A stretch of 35,295 nt of DNA. Origin: an uncultured Lachnospiraceae bacterium. Its GTDB lineage: Bacteria > Bacillota > Clostridia > Lachnospirales > Lachnospiraceae. Below, one piece after another: positions 34,076 to 35,295 of the stretch. The position numbers and the translations under genes are program-made. The stretch covers positions 1 through 35,295 of the forward strand of contig CANRFZ010000023.1 of the NCBI GenBank assembly GCA_947630025.1. The letters run 5' to 3'. Positions within the stretch are counted from its first letter, which is position 1. Each line of letters opens with the position of its first letter. The notes below the pieces were generated by a model. It was not told where the DNA came from and made no database searches. It worked only from the letters and a program-made list of their open reading frames with translations.

Positions 34076-34168
34076 ATGTCTTTTATTCTTTCTGGTCTGT
34101 CGGATACTGATAATTGTCACGATGATACTGATCACCGTCACTACAATACCGACAAGCTCCAAAATCAT
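34046..34168 (-). CDS. Small hydrophobic toxin-like peptide (type I TA candidate)
   Basis: A 40-residue peptide. Residues 1-22 (MILELVGIVVTVISII...) form one transmembrane helix, followed by a strongly basic tail (RQTRKNKRHQK) and a polar end. Size, one helix and charged C-terminus match type I toxins such as TxpA, BsrG and Fst, though no family motif is certain. Its ATG overlaps the stop of a 14-codon leader (ATGA), so translation is probably coupled; a TTG five codons earlier with AAAGG at 9 bases is an alternative start. The last 9-10 codons are inside the terminator hairpin. If produced freely, it would be expected to insert into the membrane. Confidence 0.62.
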   Translation of the reverse strand: MILELVGIVVTVISIIVTIISIRQTRKNKRHQKSNRTAQG

Positions 34169-34209
34169 ATACAACACCAATCGTGCTTACCTTTCACGTT
34201 ATTTTCCAT
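34165..34209 (-). CDS. 14-codon leader peptide coupled to the toxin-like ORF
   Basis: MENNVKGKHDWCCI, with a very strong AAGGAGGGG six bases upstream. Its TGA overlaps the ATG of the hydrophobic peptide, as in mok-hok style translational coupling. The peptide itself has no recognisable function, and the coupling is the likely point. It could also simply be the ribosome-loading site for the second frame. Confidence 0.55.
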   Translation of the reverse strand: MENNVKGKHDWCCI

Positions 34210-34214
34210 ATGTA

Positions 34215-34259
34215 TCCCCTCCTTATGATACAGGAAGTTCTCAAAATGTACTCATTTTG
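34215..34259 (-). promoter_or_regulatory. Shine-Dalgarno-sequestering hairpin and upstream stem in the toxin-like mRNA leader
   Basis: On the minus strand CTTCCT (34232-34237) can pair with AGGAGG (34218-34223) of the ribosome site (one G-U pair) across an 8-nt loop. A second perfect stem, CAAAATG/CATTTTG (34242-34259), lies just upstream. Sequestered ribosome sites are typical of type I toxin mRNAs. Confidence 0.5.
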
Positions 34260-34264
34260 GCGAA

Positions 34265-34294
34265 AGGCGAACCGCTACCGTTTAGGTAACACCC
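34265..34294 (-). repeat. Inverted copy of the 5' hairpin element found at 33989-34017
   Basis: The minus strand here reads GGGTGTTACC-TAAA..GCGGTTCGCC. The plus strand at 33989-34017 reads GGGTGTTACC-GTAAA..ACGGTTCGCC. Both fold with GGTG/CGCC as the outer stem and ACC/GGT inside. Each copy sits at the predicted 5' end of its transcript, so the locus is bounded by an inverted repeat of about 30 bp. Confidence 0.8.
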
Positions 34295-34302
34295 ATAGAT
34301 CT

Positions 34303-34330
34303 ATTCTATCATAGTGACAGATGTTTGCAA
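34303..34330 (-). promoter_or_regulatory. Promoter of the toxin-like mRNA
   Basis: On the minus strand TTGCAA (34325-34330) is 16 bp from TAGAAT (34303-34308). The start would fall just before the GGGTGTTACC hairpin, leaving a leader of about 90 nt. Confidence 0.65.
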
Positions 34331-34386
34331 GATGTAATAGCAAATAAACATGAAAAAATGTGCGATTTTTAGAACGATTTGACTTT

Positions 34387-34713
34387 CTACAATTTCTGTT
34401 CCGAAAGCCATGTCAAAAGACTTCTGGCCATGCATAATTGTTTGAAATCCATTCCACGCAATAACTCTGCGACATCGCGCCATTCCTCACTTTCATGACG
34501 GACACTTCCGATTAAAAATTCATCAGGCGTAGTATCGAGTGCAAGGGCTATTTTGATGATAACTTCCAAAGATGGAATGGATGCAGCACGTTCGATACAA
34601 GAGAGGTATTTATTGTTAATTCCGGCGCGCTCGCAGACTTGAACCTGCCGCAGACCAAGTTCCTTTCTCCGCCTTGCAATACGCCTTCCGATTTCAGAAT
34701 AATCCAATTCCAT
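34387..34713 (-). CDS. Xre-family helix-turn-helix regulator
   Basis: A 108-residue DNA-binding protein. Residues 5-62 form a lambda-repressor-like HTH (IGRRIARRRKELGLRQVQVC, then KYLSCIERAASIPSLEVIIKIALAL). A short C-terminal part follows (EEWRDVAELLRGMDFKQL) that probably mediates dimerisation. The ATG at 34713 has AGGAG 7 bases upstream; the preceding GTG is less well spaced. It is divergent from an AMP-binding-enzyme gene and lies upstream of the toxin-like unit, on the same strand. It probably regulates itself and the divergent promoter, where two palindromes lie at the start site. Confidence 0.9.
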   Translation of the reverse strand: MELDYSEIGRRIARRRKELGLRQVQVCERAGINNKYLSCIERAASIPSLEVIIKIALALDTTPDEFLIGSVRHESEEWRDVAELLRGMDFKQLCMARSLLTWLSEQKL

Positions 34714-34752
34714 CACAGATCTCCTCCTTCTTCACATCTTATCGAATCACAA

Positions 34753-34781
34753 TTCATACGGAAACAATCCAAAAGTTGCAA
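34753..34781 (-). promoter_or_regulatory. Candidate promoter of the Xre gene
   Basis: On the minus strand TTGCAA (34776-34781) is 17 bp from TATGAA (34753-34758). Its -35 lies within 10 bp of the -35 of the divergent promoter, so one bound regulator could affect both. Confidence 0.45.
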
Positions 34782-34787
34782 TTCGCC

Positions 34788-34816
34788 TTGACATAAGAAT
34801 TTTTCGCAATTATAAT
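34788..34816 (+). promoter_or_regulatory. Consensus sigma-A promoter of the AMP-binding gene
   Basis: TTGACA (34788-34793), 17 bp, TATAAT (34811-34816): a perfect consensus. Transcription should start near 34823. Confidence 0.92.
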
Positions 34817-34823
34817 TGGATTA

Positions 34824-34860
34824 TCCATTTATAAGTGGAATTATGCAGATAGTGCATAAT
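34824..34860. promoter_or_regulatory. Two palindromes at the start site, candidate Xre operators
   Basis: TCCATTTATAAGTGGA (34824-34839) is a 16-bp near-palindrome with one mismatched pair. ATTATGC (34840-34846) and GCATAAT (34854-34860) form a perfect inverted repeat. Both lie directly downstream of a consensus promoter, where a bound repressor would block initiation. Confidence 0.5.
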
Positions 34861-34888
34861 CAAAATTACATACGAAAGAAGGAGTTTT

Positions 34889-35206
34889 ATGAACACTAAC
34901 AAAAATACCGGATATCCGTCCATTGATAAGCCTTGGCTGAAATACTATAGTCAGGAGATGATTGGCGCACCGCTGCCGGAATGCACCATGTATGAACATA
35001 TCTTTCATAAGAATCAGGATAATCTCGACAGAACCGCCTTGCATTACTATGGAACTAAAATCAGCTACAGGCAAATGTTTCAAACAATCTCATATATGGC
35101 AGGAACTCTTGAAGACATTGGCATACAGAAGGGAGATATTGTCACTGTCTGCATGATAAATTCTCCCGAGACGATATATTTGATCTTTGCACTGAATAAG
35201 GGATGA
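34889..35206 (+). pseudogene. Truncated AMP-binding (acyl-CoA synthetase-type) gene
   Basis: The first roughly 104 residues of a class I adenylate-forming enzyme. They have the usual N-terminus (DKPWLKYYSQEM, PECTMYEHIF), ISYRQMFQ and the block GDIVTVCMINSPETIYLIFALNK. Family members run to about 500-560 residues and continue with G-A-V after ALNK. Here the frame hits a stop two codons later, and the following 90 bp do not resemble the family. AAGGAG lies 5 bases before the ATG, and the promoter is consensus. The gene is therefore broken near 35202, most simply by an insertion whose far end is outside the window; without that end, deletion cannot be excluded. Confidence 0.78.
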
Positions 35207-35295
35207 CTATCAATCAAAAAGTTTGAGTTTCCCCATTTTTAGAACACGAATGCCCCGGCATCCTCTATTTTAAAGTGTTCAAACAGGTTTAGCTG
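35203..35295. other. Probable inserted or rearranged DNA at the right edge
   Basis: Sequence after the AMP-binding break is unrelated to it. On the minus strand a frame open at the window edge gives the 18-residue end LNLFEHFKIEDAGAFVF, with its stop at 35239-35241. It could be the tail of a transposase, but it is too short to identify. Confidence 0.35.

Overview
The window looks like chromosomal DNA from a GC-rich member of the Clostridia, most likely Lachnospiraceae. Reasons: a dgt-dnaG-rpoD-trmK macromolecular-synthesis block, a tryptophan T-box controlling a TrpX-type ABC transporter, a GerMN-domain lipoprotein, DUF4125 and zinc-ribbon membrane proteins of types I associate with this group, and consistently strong AGGAGG ribosome binding sites. 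The assignment rests on gene content read by eye; no database search was run.

Layout. 1-188: two copies of a 90-bp hairpin-rich tandem repeat, cut by the window edge. 223-3096 (+): two ion/anion transporters. 3148-6352 (-): a tryptophan ABC transporter (lipoprotein, permease, ATPase) behind a promoter and T-box leader with a UGG specifier. 6549-7385 (+): PHP-domain phosphoesterase. 7395-10585 (-): promoter, a CobW-type GTPase with a huge His-rich segment, a second GTPase fused to a DUF1980-like C-terminus, and a CmpB-like membrane protein. 10694-20636 (-): a tightly packed series of GH2 enzyme, GH67 alpha-glucuronidase, secreted trypsin-like protease, PH-like membrane protein, aldose-epimerase-like protein and an ABC-2 exporter pair. 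20709-21049 (-): RNase P RNA. 21134-27545 (-): nucleoside kinase, TrmK, RpoD, DnaG and Dgt, nearly all overlapping or closely spaced. 27655-30991: alpha/beta hydrolase divergent from an acyltransferase/condensation-like protein plus a zinc-ribbon membrane protein. 31088-33853 (-): DUF4125 protein, GerMN lipoprotein, tRNA-Leu(CAG) and a double-domain bacteriohemerythrin.

33850-35295 is visibly more AT-rich and looks acquired. It holds a compact locus I read as a type I toxin-antitoxin-like unit: a 40-residue one-helix basic-tailed peptide, a coupled 14-codon leader, a Shine-Dalgarno sequence that can fold into a hairpin, and a convergent small RNA sharing a perfect 12-bp bidirectional terminator. 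Next come an Xre regulator and a divergent acyl-CoA-synthetase-type gene that breaks off after about 104 codons at unrelated sequence.

The two most unusual signals are (i) that toxin-like locus, whose two convergent RNAs begin with near-identical hairpins arranged as an inverted repeat, and (ii) a structured 5'-leader element present twice, before the hemerythrin and before the GerMN lipoprotein. In (ii) a conserved hairpin loop is complementary to a strand just ahead of the ribosome binding site, and a neighbouring hairpin is kept in shape while its sequence is completely different.
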